Source: DATKMK01 sp035541895 (GTDB taxonomy: Bacteria > Desulfobacterota > Binatia > HRBIN30 > JACQVA1). From it: a stretch of 64,000 nt of DNA. Position numbers and translations under genes: made by a program. The notes under the pieces were generated by a model, which saw only the letters and a list, made by a program, of their open reading frames with translations, had not been told where the DNA came from and did no database searches. The stretch is taken from assembly GCA_035541895.1 (NCBI GenBank), contig DATKMK010000015.1:1-64000 (forward strand), in the 5' to 3' direction. How positions within the stretch are numbered: position 1 is the stretch's first letter; each line of letters begins with the position of its first letter. Positions 49,908 to 58,697 of this stretch are shown in pieces.

Positions 49908-51020
49908 ATGGATCGTGACACCACCGCAGCCTACGAGGCCCATGCTCACGCTTGGGTCGCCGCCCGTCGCCCGCGTGCGGTCGAAGACGGGCGGCTCACC
50001 GCCTTTGCTCGCCGCGTTCGTCGCGGCGGACGCATCGCAGATCTCGGATGTGGCCCGGGATGGTACGCGGATCATTTGCGTGCGCTCGGCTACCGCGTGG
50101 TTGCCCTCGACGTCGCGCACGCGATGCTCGTCGAAGCCGGGCGGCGCTTCCCGCACTTGCTCCGGGTGCGCGCCGATCTCGCCACACTTCCGTTCGCCGA
50201 TTGCTCACTCGACGGTGCCTGGGCTGCCAACTGTTACCAGCATCTCCCGCGACATGAGCTTCCGCTTGCGCTCGCGAACCTGCACGCGGCGTTGCGGCTG
50301 GGCGCAAGCGTTGAACTCACGCTCGGCAACTTGGCGCACGCCGACGTGTGCACGCCGGCCGAAAGTGAGCACGGCGAAACCGACCGCCGGTTCGAGGACG
50401 ACTCACTCCGGGGCCGCCTGTTCTCATTGCACTCGAGCGCTCGCGCACGCCGCCTGTTCGAAGGCGCAGGATTCACCGCCATCAGCGTAGCGCCGTTGGC
50501 CAACCCCTTCTGGCTCCGCATCCGCGCACGTCGCGCGCACACCCTGCCCGACCTGGTCGGGCCGAACTTGCGACTGTTGATTTGCGGATTGAACCCGTCC
50601 CCGTACAGCGCCGACCGCGGGATTCCCTTCGCTCGGCCCGGCAACCGTTTCTGGCCCGCGGCTCGTCGCGCCGGATTGATCACACGCGAACGCGACCCGC
50701 GCGCGGCGCTCTATTGCGGTGTAGGGTTCACCGATCTGGTCAAGCGAGCGACCGCAAGCGCTACCGAGTTGCGCCCACGCGAGTACCGCGAGGGCGTCGC
50801 GCGCATCGAGGAACTCGCGTGGCTCTATCAACCGAAGGCAATTTGCTTCGTCGGCCTCGACGGCTGGCGAACGGCGGTCGATCGCCGCGCCCAGCCTGGC
50901 TGGATCGACAGCGACTTCGCCGGCTGCCCCGCGTATCTGATGCCGTCGACTTCGGGTCGGAATGCCCGGGTCCCGCTCGCCGAACTCGCGCGGCACCTGC
51001 GCCGCGCCGCTTCGGTGTGA
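49908..51020 (+). CDS. fusion of SAM-dependent methyltransferase and mismatch-specific uracil-DNA glycosylase (MUG-like)
   Basis: 370-aa two-domain protein. Residues about 1-205 are a class I methyltransferase: motif I DLGCGPGW at 45-52, ALDVAHAMLVEAG (motif II with acidic end), and LATLPFADCSLDGAWA (motif IV region). Residues about 212-368 match MUG/TDG family uracil-DNA glycosylase: active-site loop GLNPSPYSA at 227-235 with Asn229 corresponding to the catalytic Asn of GINPG, PFARPGNRFWPA next to it, and the second DNA-intercalation motif MPSTSGRNA at 345-353 (family NPSGL/R N). The fusion is in one frame with no frameshift. ATG 49908 follows GTGAGGGACG. It ends 1 bp from the convergent MutS-like gene. 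What the methyltransferase part modifies is unknown. Confidence 0.88.
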   Translation: MDRDTTAAYEAHAHAWVAARRPRAVEDGRLTAFARRVRRGGRIADLGCGPGWYADHLRALGYRVVALDVAHAMLVEAGRRFPHLLRVRADLATLPFADCSLDGAWAANCYQHLPRHELPLALANLHAALRLGASVELTLGNLAHADVCTPAESEHGETDRRFEDDSLRGRLFSLHSSARARRLFEGAGFTAISVAPLANPFWLRIRARRAHTLPDLVGPNLRLLICGLNPSPYSADRGIPFARPGNRFWPAARRAGLITRERDPRAALYCGVGFTDLVKRATASATELRPREYREGVARIEELAWLYQPKAICFVGLDGWRTAVDRRAQPGWIDSDFAGCPAYLMPSTSGRNARVPLAELARHLRRAASV

Positions 51021-51021
51021 G

Positions 51022-52845
51022 TCACACGTCCAGGCCGATACTGCGCATCAGCGCCAACGCGTTGCTCTTCTGCACGACGCCCGGCCGCATACGATAGTCG
51101 AACGCCATCCGCCCGTCTTCGATGTGGTCCTCGAAATGGACGTTGTGCACTTCCGCACCGTCGGCGAGCTGCGCCAATGCGAGGTCGTGTGTGGTGACCA
51201 GACCAATCGCACCGCGCGCGAGCAACCCGCGCAGCACCGACTCCGCGCCGATACGACGGTCGTGTGAATTGGTCCCATGGAGAATTTCGTCGAGGAGGAA
51301 CAGCAAAGGCACGGCTGCGTCAGCCAGCCCAACGAGCTGGCGGAGCCGACTGATCTCTTCATAGAAGCGCGACGTACCGGCTTGCAGCGAGTCATGGCTG
51401 CGGATCGAGGCGCCCACCGCCAACGGCGACAGTCGCAGACGCTGCGCGCGGACCGGCGCCCCCATGAGTGCGAGCACCGCGTTCGTGCCGACGGTGCGCA
51501 GCAGCGTGCTCTTCCCCGACATGTTGGAGCCGCTCACGATCAGGGCGCGGCCATCCGCTCCCAACCGAACATCGTTCCGCACGCAGCGCGCCGCCGGAAT
51601 GAGCGGATGACCGAGCGCCAACGAGTCGAAGCACGGCGCCCCGTCATCGACAATATCCGGGAACACGTCCTCGGAATGTTCGTACGCGTAGCCGGCAAGC
51701 GCGCACAGCGCTTCGAACTCGCCGACGGCTGAGAGCCACCGCCCGATCGCCGCACCGCTGTGCACGCGCCAGGCTTCGATCGCCAACGCGCACTGCGTGG
51801 TCCACAACAGCAGCGGCGTGAATGGCGCGAACAGTTCATTGCGACGCGCGTCGAGCAACTCGATCCAGCGGACCAGGCGGGCAACTCGCTGCGACGGCGG
51901 CACACCATCGGCATCCAGCGCGGCACGCAATGCGACCAACGTTGGCGCGCGAAAGCGCTCAGCCTCGATGCGTGCCAACAAATGGGCGAGCAAGGCCAGC
52001 TCGCGCGCCGGCCGCTCGACCGCGCGGATCGTCCGCCGCACACGCGCTCGCAGCGCCAGCCCCATCAGGCCCTCGCACGCGAGCGTGGTGATGAACGCTC
52101 GCGACGTGAACCCGATGGTCAACCAGCCCACCAGCGCTGCCGCGGCAGCGCTCACGAGCGCGGCCGCCGCTACCCGCAGCCCCCGCACGTCGGCTGGCGG
52201 CGGCGGGGCACCCCACGCCTCTAGCGCGTCGGGGTCGATTCCTCCGCGGACATCGAGGCCGAGGGACGACAGCTCCTCGCGCAGATCGACACGCGGGCGC
52301 AACTCGTCGATGGCTTGCTGGCGCGCGCGGATCTCGTCCGGCGCCGCGGGCGCCTTCAGCCACGCCGCGAGCGTCTCTTCACCGGCCCGCGTGCGCGCGG
52401 TGCACAGCAACTCGTAAAGCGAGCCGCGCCCGAACAGGTCGAGGTCTTCGGCGTAAGGATGCGTCGGCTCTTGAAAGCGCTCACCACCGGTGCCGCTGCC
52501 GATCCATCGCCCAGTCAGACGGGAGAGGCCACGCGCATAGTACTCGGCAGCACGGCTGGTGCGTTCGCGCTTGCCGCGAACGCGGTGATGCGCAACGACG
52601 AAGACCAGGAAGAGGCCCAACAGCAGGAGCGCCCACCACGGCGAGCACACCGCCGTGTCGACCGCCAACCACGCCACCGCAGCGGCAGCGACGAAAACGA
52701 TCAGTCGTGCGTATGAAAGGCGGCGCTCACGTCGCGCAAGCTGACCGACGAGGTTCTGCCGCGCGGCGACGCGTCGCTCATACTCTCCGTGCGCACCGAT
52801 GGAATCGGCCTTCCCGGCTTCTGCCGATTGTAAGCGAGCGGACAC
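51022..52845 (-). CDS. membrane-anchored MutS-like ATPase
   Basis: 607-aa protein carrying only the C-terminal MutS ABC-ATPase with a different N-terminal half. Walker A is GSNMSGKST near 437, the Q-loop/Walker B region follows with LLFLLDEILHGTNSHDR, and the His switch is in VTTHDLALAQL. Two hydrophobic hairpins, about 45-87 and 228-270, suggest four membrane helices, and the mismatch-recognition and connector domains of MutS are absent. Such integral-membrane MutS paralogues exist in several phyla, and they are not thought to act in mismatch repair. The start is GTG with a poor ribosome-binding site. Convergent with the methyltransferase-glycosylase gene (1 bp). Confidence 0.85.
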   Translation of the reverse strand: MSARLQSAEAGKADSIGAHGEYERRVAARQNLVGQLARRERRLSYARLIVFVAAAAVAWLAVDTAVCSPWWALLLLGLFLVFVVAHHRVRGKRERTSRAAEYYARGLSRLTGRWIGSGTGGERFQEPTHPYAEDLDLFGRGSLYELLCTARTRAGEETLAAWLKAPAAPDEIRARQQAIDELRPRVDLREELSSLGLDVRGGIDPDALEAWGAPPPPADVRGLRVAAAALVSAAAAALVGWLTIGFTSRAFITTLACEGLMGLALRARVRRTIRAVERPARELALLAHLLARIEAERFRAPTLVALRAALDADGVPPSQRVARLVRWIELLDARRNELFAPFTPLLLWTTQCALAIEAWRVHSGAAIGRWLSAVGEFEALCALAGYAYEHSEDVFPDIVDDGAPCFDSLALGHPLIPAARCVRNDVRLGADGRALIVSGSNMSGKSTLLRTVGTNAVLALMGAPVRAQRLRLSPLAVGASIRSHDSLQAGTSRFYEEISRLRQLVGLADAAVPLLFLLDEILHGTNSHDRRIGAESVLRGLLARGAIGLVTTHDLALAQLADGAEVHNVHFEDHIEDGRMAFDYRMRPGVVQKSNALALMRSIGLDV

Positions 52846-52881
52846 TGCAGAAGGTCCGCGATGACTGAGGTTACAACCTGC

Positions 52882-53178
52882 TTACTTCTTGCCGCCGAGC
52901 TCTTCGTACATGTGAATTTCCGGTCGGCCGTCGAGCAAGGTGCCGACGGCGCCGAAGAATTCCTGCATCGGTGCGCTGCCACCGTGCGCCGCAAACGCGG
53001 CCTGATCTTGGTACACTTCGTAAAAGACGAACTTGGTGGGATCGCTGGTCGATCGGTTGAGTACGTAGGTCAACGTCCCAGGCTCGTTCGCCTTGACGTG
53101 CGTAATCATTTTCTCGGCGGCTTGCTGAAATGCCGCTTCGTTGCCCGATTTGATCTTCAGTGTCGCAATCACCGTCAT
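52882..53178 (-). CDS. ABM-domain quinol monooxygenase-like protein
   Basis: 98-aa antibiotic-biosynthesis-monooxygenase fold protein, similar to YgiN/putative quinol monooxygenases. It opens MTVIATLKIKSGNEAAF, has PGTLTYVLNRS and closes after FVFYEVYQDQAAFAAHGGS (the F..YE.Y.....H signature) with a C-terminal EIHMYEEL strand. Usually a dimer that works without cofactor or with heme/flavin. ATG 53178 has AGGAGG upstream. It follows the methyltransferase gene by 63 bp and probably shares a message with it and the flavoprotein at 53970-55154. Confidence 0.88.
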   Translation of the reverse strand: MTVIATLKIKSGNEAAFQQAAEKMITHVKANEPGTLTYVLNRSTSDPTKFVFYEVYQDQAAFAAHGGSAPMQEFFGAVGTLLDGRPEIHMYEELGGKK

Positions 53179-53241
53179 TCGCTGAGCCCTCCTGGCCGTC
53201 TCATAGGTTCTTCATACTCGAAAGTCACGCGCTCGCCCTCG

Positions 53242-53919
53242 CTACTTGAAACCGCCGAAAACGGCGAAGCGATAGAACTTGTACCAGCAATCCACATCAC
53301 GGAATCCAGCTTCTTCCAACCACCGCAGTTGCTCCGCCAGCGTCGCGTTGCGATCGGCCCGCATCCGCTCGATGGCGGCGGCGATGTCGCCGTCGCTCGC
53401 ACCCTGCTCGCGCGCGCGCTGCAACCACATGTCTTCATAACGCGCCTCGGAGGCTGCGGTCGGCCCGAGCGCCTGGTCGGCATCGATGAACGCTCCGCCG
53501 GGATGAAGTGCGGCGTAAACCTTGCGAAACAGGCGCTGCTTGTCGTCATGCGCCAGGTGATGAATCGCCAGCGCCGAGACGATCAGATCGTAAGAACTGT
53601 CGAACGTCGCGTGGGCAAGATCCGCGACCGCGAAGCGCACTGCGTGGGACTTCCCCGCAAACCGTTCGCGCGCGCGGCTGAGCATTTCCTCTGAGATGTC
53701 CACCATCGTGATGTCCGCCCGCGGAAACGCTGCGGCGATTGACCACGACAGCAGACCGGTCCCGGCACCGAGATCGAGCACTCGAATCGCCGTGTCCGTC
53801 GTGAACGGAATCACGTCGAGCGCGGTGCGATAGAAGTCGTCGAAGCACCACACGAGTTGGCGCCGCGAGCGATCGTAGATCCCGGCGTCGGCGTCGAAGG
53901 CGTGCTTGGCGTCGGTCAT
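53242..53919 (-). CDS. class I SAM-dependent methyltransferase
   Basis: 225-aa methyltransferase of the UbiE/Methyltransf_25 style. Motif I is VLDLGAGTGLLSW, motif II ITMVDISEEML, and the post-motif region ends FAVADLAHATFDSSYDLIVSALAIHHLAHDDK, the canonical motif IV/V set. The frame is open to 53973, but ATG 53919 gives the natural N-terminus. No signal peptide. It lies 50 bp downstream of the acyl-CoA-dehydrogenase-like gene. Substrate unknown. Confidence 0.86.
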   Translation of the reverse strand: MTDAKHAFDADAGIYDRSRRQLVWCFDDFYRTALDVIPFTTDTAIRVLDLGAGTGLLSWSIAAAFPRADITMVDISEEMLSRARERFAGKSHAVRFAVADLAHATFDSSYDLIVSALAIHHLAHDDKQRLFRKVYAALHPGGAFIDADQALGPTAASEARYEDMWLQRAREQGASDGDIAAAIERMRADRNATLAEQLRWLEEAGFRDVDCWYKFYRFAVFGGFK

Positions 53920-53926
53920 GTGGTCA

Positions 53927-53944
53927 GTGGTGAGCCGTGACTGG
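53927..53944 (-). repeat. junction repeat, copy 2 (18 nt)
   Basis: Read on the minus strand it is CCAGTCACGGCTCACCAC, differing at two positions from the copy at 8364-8381. It covers the gap between the flavoprotein and methyltransferase genes. A related string with TCACTCG twice in tandem lies at 17521-17540. Confidence 0.4.
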
Positions 53945-53969
53945 TGAGTGGTAGCTCCGCCGTCGAGAT

Positions 53970-55154
53970 TCACAGCATCGACGTGTCGGCGTCGAGCCCG
54001 AGGAAGAAACGGCCGGTGAGTTCGTACGTGGCGGGTCCGACCATCATGTGCTGGGTCACGACGTGAATGTCCCGGAAACAGCGTTGCAACGGATTGGACG
54101 CGTAGATCGAGCTGCCGCCGCCGGCGTCGTACATCAGGTCGATAGCCTTGGCGCAGGTGACCGCCGCGTTGGTCGCGGCGAGCCGCAGCAGCGCGCGCTG
54201 GTGCACGCTGATTGCGCCTTCGCTGCGTGCCGCGTCCCAGGTCTCGCCGATTGTGTCGAGCAGAAACGCGCGCGCCGAGCGCAGCAAGGCCTCCGCTTCG
54301 GCGACGCGCATTTGAACGATCGCGCGATCGGCGAGCTTCCGCCGACTGCCGCTCGGCGTTTTCGCCATCGCGAGCCGCGCCAGTTCGTCGATCGCACTGC
54401 GAGCGATGCCGAGGGCTACGCCGGCAATCCCGAGCGCGAGCAGGCCGAACACGGGAAAGGTGTACAGCGGCCCGGATTCGCGCGGCCGATCGGTGATCAA
54501 CGCCACGGAACGGTCCGCCGGTACGAACAGTTCGCCGACGGCCATGTCGTGGCTACCGGTGCCGCGTAGACCGGCGACCGTCCAGGTGTCGATGATCTGC
54601 ACGTCCGACCCCGGAAACAACATCATGCGGGAGTTGGGCATCCCGTTGGGCAGCAGTCGCGGCGTGTCGTCGTCGTAGACCACGCAGCCGCCCATCAACC
54701 ACGTGCAGTGCTCGCAACCGCTGGCAAACGCCCAACGACCGCTGACCCGATAGCCGCCGTCGACCGCGGTCGCCTTGCCGAGGGGAGCGAACACGCCGCC
54801 GCTGATCGAGTGGACGCTGCCATAGATCTCGCGGGCGACGCTCGGTGCGAGATAGCCGCTGACCAAGCCGCTGGTCGCCGCGATCATGACGCACCAGCCG
54901 GCCGAGCCGTCGGCATACGCGACTTCCTCGATCGCTCGCACAAGGGTCGCCACGTCGACTTCACCACCGCCCAACTCGCGCGGCACGCACAGTCGGAACA
55001 GACCAGCTTCAGCCATCGCCGTGACCAGTTCGGCGGGCAGGCGACGGTCGCGCTCGATGTCGTCGGCGCGTTCCCGAATGCCATCGGCCAGCGCGCGAGC
55101 GGCCTCAATCGGAGCGTGTGGCGTGCTTCTCGGTTTCACAGCGCAGCCGACCAT
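53970..55154 (-). CDS. acyl-CoA dehydrogenase-fold flavoprotein (group D monooxygenase-like)
   Basis: 394-aa acyl-CoA-dehydrogenase-like protein. It shows the N-terminal helical domain (RRLPAELVTAMAEAGLFRLCVPRELGG), the beta domain with GRWAFASGCEHCTWLMGG, and the C-terminal helical domain with QRALLRLAATNAAVTCAKAID and DAGGGSSIYASNPLQRCFRDIHVVTQH. The last block is typical of HpaC/HsaA-type group D flavin monooxygenases and related DszC-like enzymes, and the usual catalytic Glu of acyl-CoA dehydrogenases is not seen. It may hydroxylate an aromatic or other small molecule with FMNH2 from a separate reductase. ATG 55154 is tentative; 55214 is open. Confidence 0.8.
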   Translation of the reverse strand: MVGCAVKPRSTPHAPIEAARALADGIRERADDIERDRRLPAELVTAMAEAGLFRLCVPRELGGGEVDVATLVRAIEEVAYADGSAGWCVMIAATSGLVSGYLAPSVAREIYGSVHSISGGVFAPLGKATAVDGGYRVSGRWAFASGCEHCTWLMGGCVVYDDDTPRLLPNGMPNSRMMLFPGSDVQIIDTWTVAGLRGTGSHDMAVGELFVPADRSVALITDRPRESGPLYTFPVFGLLALGIAGVALGIARSAIDELARLAMAKTPSGSRRKLADRAIVQMRVAEAEALLRSARAFLLDTIGETWDAARSEGAISVHQRALLRLAATNAAVTCAKAIDLMYDAGGGSSIYASNPLQRCFRDIHVVTQHMMVGPATYELTGRFFLGLDADTSML

Positions 55155-55247
55155 ATCTGAATCCGATGCCCAGCGGAAATTCAGCCCTGGAGCCGGTGCA
55201 ATCAACCGGCACATTCATGTCGACAAGTACAGCCCGTGCGGAGTGTC

Positions 55248-55334
55248 TGTAGCCGCAGGCTTCAGCCTGTGCGGTGCGGCCGAAGCTGGACCGATAGTAC
55301 ACCCGGACGGCGCACCCCAAGGGGTGCGGCTACA
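55248..55334. repeat. REP-like hairpin element in the divergent region
   Basis: The element is bounded by TGTAGCCGCA (55248-55257) and TGCGGCTACA (55325-55334), 10-bp perfect inverted ends. Inside are two hairpins: GCAGGCT pairing with AGCCTGT/C (about 55255-55270) and GCACCCC..GGGGTGC (about 55312-55327). Such GTAGCCGCAGGCTTCAGCC strings are familiar from dispersed REP elements in other bacteria. It lies in the 283-bp gap between two divergent genes. Confidence 0.6.
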
Positions 55335-55437
55335 GCCCGCGCGACTGGAGGCCCGCTTTCGCTGCATGAAAGGCATGCATATCGTTGTTGTGCCCGCCCC
55401 TCTTGCAACCGATGCAGGGCCTTCGTATTCCTCCCTC

Positions 55438-56319
55438 ATGGCTAACGCACGCGCGAACGGGATCACCATCGAATACGACACGTTTGGAAAGCCCAGCAAC
55501 CCGCCGATGCTGCTGATCATGGGGCTCGGCGCGCAGATGATTCTGTGGGACGAAGCGTTCTGCGAGCAACTGGCGGCCCGCGGTCACTACGTCGTCCGCT
55601 TCGACAACCGCGATGTCGGGCTGTCGACCAAGTTCGCCGACGCGGGGGTCCCCGACGTCGTGGCGGCGCTGACGGCTTCGATGAGTGGGCAACCGGTCAA
55701 GGCGCCCTACACGCTCAGGGACATGGCGGCTGATGCCGTCGGATTACTCGACGCGCTCCACATCGATCATGCGCACATCGTCGGCGCATCGATGGGCGGG
55801 ATGATCGCGCAAACCGTCGCGATCGACCATCCGAAACGCGCGCGCACGTTGACTTCCATCATGTCGACCACGGGCGCTCCCGATCTGCCGCCGGCCAAGC
55901 CGGAAGCGATGGCGGCGCTGCTCAGTCCGCCGCCGACGAGTCGCGACGAGGCAATTGAGCGCTCGGTGAGCGTCTTCCGCACCATCGGCAGCCCCGGATT
56001 TCCGTTCGAAGAGGAGCGCTTTCGCGAGCGCGCCGCACTCGCCTACGATCGGTGTTTCCATCCCGAAGGCGCCGCCCGGCAGATCGTCGCCATCATCGCC
56101 TCGGGCAGTCGCCGGGAGAAGCTACGTGCAGTGAAGGCGCCGACGCTGGTGATCCACGGTGCCGACGATCCGCTGGTGCCCCTCGCCGGCGGGAAGGACA
56201 CCGCCGAGTCGGTTGCCGGAGCCGAGATCATGATCATCGCCGGCATGGGACACGATCTGCCGCGTCCCGTTTGGCCGCGCATCATTGACGGCATCACGGC
56301 ACTCACCACTCGCAACTGA
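55438..56319 (+). CDS. alpha/beta hydrolase (esterase/haloperoxidase-like)
   Basis: 293-aa alpha/beta-hydrolase. The nucleophile is in GASMGGM near residue 115, the acid Asp in HGADDPLVPL near 245 and the His in GMGHDLP near 275. The oxyanion strand is LLIMGLGAQMILWDE. A short cap lies between 150 and 190. ATG 55438 is one of two candidates; an ATG at 55366 would add an unsupported 24 residues. It lies 6 bp before the TIM-barrel gene, so the two are probably co-transcribed. Substrate unknown, possibly a lactone or ester. Confidence 0.88.
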   Translation: MANARANGITIEYDTFGKPSNPPMLLIMGLGAQMILWDEAFCEQLAARGHYVVRFDNRDVGLSTKFADAGVPDVVAALTASMSGQPVKAPYTLRDMAADAVGLLDALHIDHAHIVGASMGGMIAQTVAIDHPKRARTLTSIMSTTGAPDLPPAKPEAMAALLSPPPTSRDEAIERSVSVFRTIGSPGFPFEEERFRERAALAYDRCFHPEGAARQIVAIIASGSRREKLRAVKAPTLVIHGADDPLVPLAGGKDTAESVAGAEIMIIAGMGHDLPRPVWPRIIDGITALTTRN

Positions 56320-56325
56320 CGCCGT

Positions 56326-58677
56326 ATGGGCATCGCGCTGCACGCGGCGAATGATTTCTCGCTGGAGCTCACCGACGCCGCGACGTGGCGATTGAGCTGG
56401 CGCGAACCGGATTGGCTTGGGCCGATCGGGTTCGTTCTGCGTTACCGCGACCATGAGTACCGCGGCGACGCGGAGGTCGCCGCATTGAACGCGGCGGTCG
56501 TCGAGCCAACGCATGCACCCTTTGATGGTGCCGATGATCTCGGTGAGTTCCATGGTGCGCGTGTCGAGTGGCGAGGATTGCCGATCGCGCTGCACACCAG
56601 CGTGCGGGCGTACGCGAATCTCCCGTTGATCGTATTTCGCATCGACTCCAGCGAAGAACTGCGAGGGCTCGGCACCGGAACGTTCGAGCGACCGACGGTC
56701 GCGTGGCCGGCCTTCTTTCCGACCCAGCGAGACGGCGGCGGCGCGCCCGCGGGCCTACGCTCGTACGGGCATCAATATACCGAGTTCGCCTTGCCGGTCA
56801 GCGGCGATGCCGACTGCACCGGCTTTCGCTTCGCGCCACATCGACCACCGGTGGTCGAGCCGCTGCTGTTCATCGCGTCGGACGGTCGTACGGTGATGCT
56901 GGCACCGCTCGATAACTTTCACGAACAGATCATCAGCGTACCCCCCGACCGCGAGTCCGCGGCCCAGGGCGTCAATTGCGGGTGGCACGGGGATCTCACG
57001 AACGTGCCGACTGGCTTTGCCACCGAGTTGGCGATGTGGGCCGGTGATGGACCGCGCGCGGTTCTCGATGCGTGGGCCGGCTGTCTCCGCCGTCGCTTCG
57101 GCACTCAACGGCCATCGCGCTACGCCGACGACGGGATCGGAAAGTTGTCGTATTGGACCGACAACGGCGCCGTCTACTACTACCGCACCGAGCGCGGCTG
57201 CGACTATTTCGCCACGCTCGAACGAGTCGTCGACGATCTGCGCGCGCGAGAGATTCCGGTGCGCGCGCTGCAAGTCGATTCGTGGTTCTATCCGCACCAA
57301 AACCTGCGCGCGGTCAGCGATGAAGGGGCACCGATTGTTCCGCCGAGCGGGATGATGACCTGGGAGCCGCGGGACGACCTGTTTCCCAACGGCTTCCGCG
57401 TGCTGCGCACCCGCACGGGCAATCTGCCCCTCACGTTTCATAGCCGACATTTCTCCACTCACTCGCCATACTGGGAGCGCTACGAATCATGGCGCGACGG
57501 TGACTACGCGCATCCGGCGGGTCCCGCGCTCTTCGACCGCTTGATGGCGCAGGCGGCGAGTTGGGGCGCCATCACCTACGAGCAGGATTGGATGGTGGAG
57601 TCGTTTCTCGGCGTGCGCGGCTTACGCGAACAGCCGAGACGTGCACGCGGTTGGCAGGAGTCGCTCGATCGCGCCGCCGCCGAGCACGGGTTGACGTTGC
57701 AGTGGTGCATGGCGACGCCCGCGGACTTCTTCCAAACCGTCACGCTGCAACGGCTGACGTCGATTCGCACCAGCGGCGACTACCGCTACCTATTCGACAA
57801 CGGCCTCAACTGGGTGTGGTTTCTTCATACCAACGCGCTCGCGCGCGCGCTCGGTCTCAACCCGTTCAAGGACGTGTTTCTGTCGCACGGCGCCACCGAG
57901 ATCAGTTCCGGCGAGCCCTACGCGGAAGTGGAGTCTTTGCTGGCGAGTCTCAGCACGGGTCCGGTGGCGATCGGTGACCAGATCGGGCACGGCAATCCGG
58001 CGTTGATCATGCGCGCGTGCCGCGAAGACGGCGTGCTGATCAAACCCGATGTGCCACTCGCCGCGCTCGATCGCTGTTTCCGCGCCAATGCCTTTCTGGA
58101 AGCCGCGCCGCTGATCGGCGAAGCGCACTCGAATCATCCCGCCGGCCGCTGGCTCTACATCGCCAGCTTCAACGCCTGCCAATCGAAGCAGCCCCTCAAT
58201 GTTCGCGTCGCACTGGCGGATCTCGGCGCACTCGCTCCGAGCACGCCCGTGTTGTTGTACAACTGGCGCGACCGCACGTGGACCCGCCTCGAGCCCAACG
58301 CGGGATGGGAGTGCTCGCTGGCATTTCAAGACTGGGACTATCGCGTCGCGTGTCCCTTGCTCCGCGGCGACGTGACCGTATTCGGCGACATCGAAAAGTA
58401 CGCCACCGCCGGCGACCGTCGCATCGCGCGCATCCGTACGACCAACAATGGCATTGAGTTCGACGTGCTCGGAGCACCCGACATGTCGGTGGAGATCTGC
58501 GGCTACTCCGCGCGTCGTCCATCAACAGTGACCGCTTGGGCTCCCGGTCAGCAACGATCCATCGTGGAGGGCGCGACCGGCGAGTGCTGGAAATGGACCG
58601 ACGCGAACGGCTTCTGGCGCGTCGCGGTCGACGTCGGCGCGCTTGGCTCGGTGATCGTTGGGTTGGCGCTCGATTGA
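56326..58677 (+). CDS. putative TIM-barrel glycoside hydrolase-like protein
   Basis: 783-aa soluble protein with a layout like GH36/GH31-related alpha-glycosidases or raffinose synthases: a beta-sandwich N-terminal domain (about 1-270), a central barrel (about 285-600) and a C-terminal beta domain. Barrel-like segments are KLSYWTDNGAVYYY, VRALQVDSWFYPHQ, ITYEQDWMVESF, LTLQWCMATPADFF, then TSIRTSGDYRY, the last two being good places for catalytic acids (Asp/Glu). I cannot name the exact family or confirm the catalytic pair. No signal peptide, so it should act inside the cell. The upstream hydrolase gene overlaps its leader by only 6 bp. Start chosen as the first ATG after that stop; its ribosome-binding site is weak. 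Confidence 0.6.
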   Translation: MGIALHAANDFSLELTDAATWRLSWREPDWLGPIGFVLRYRDHEYRGDAEVAALNAAVVEPTHAPFDGADDLGEFHGARVEWRGLPIALHTSVRAYANLPLIVFRIDSSEELRGLGTGTFERPTVAWPAFFPTQRDGGGAPAGLRSYGHQYTEFALPVSGDADCTGFRFAPHRPPVVEPLLFIASDGRTVMLAPLDNFHEQIISVPPDRESAAQGVNCGWHGDLTNVPTGFATELAMWAGDGPRAVLDAWAGCLRRRFGTQRPSRYADDGIGKLSYWTDNGAVYYYRTERGCDYFATLERVVDDLRAREIPVRALQVDSWFYPHQNLRAVSDEGAPIVPPSGMMTWEPRDDLFPNGFRVLRTRTGNLPLTFHSRHFSTHSPYWERYESWRDGDYAHPAGPALFDRLMAQAASWGAITYEQDWMVESFLGVRGLREQPRRARGWQESLDRAAAEHGLTLQWCMATPADFFQTVTLQRLTSIRTSGDYRYLFDNGLNWVWFLHTNALARALGLNPFKDVFLSHGATEISSGEPYAEVESLLASLSTGPVAIGDQIGHGNPALIMRACREDGVLIKPDVPLAALDRCFRANAFLEAAPLIGEAHSNHPAGRWLYIASFNACQSKQPLNVRVALADLGALAPSTPVLLYNWRDRTWTRLEPNAGWECSLAFQDWDYRVACPLLRGDVTVFGDIEKYATAGDRRIARIRTTNNGIEFDVLGAPDMSVEICGYSARRPSTVTAWAPGQQRSIVEGATGECWKWTDANGFWRVAVDVGALGSVIVGLALD

Positions 58678-58697
58678 AGACGCGCAGCGTCCTCACC

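Noticed and set aside
51022..52845. Mismatch-repair gene mutS
   Set aside because: The mismatch-recognition, connector and clamp domains are missing and membrane helices are present.
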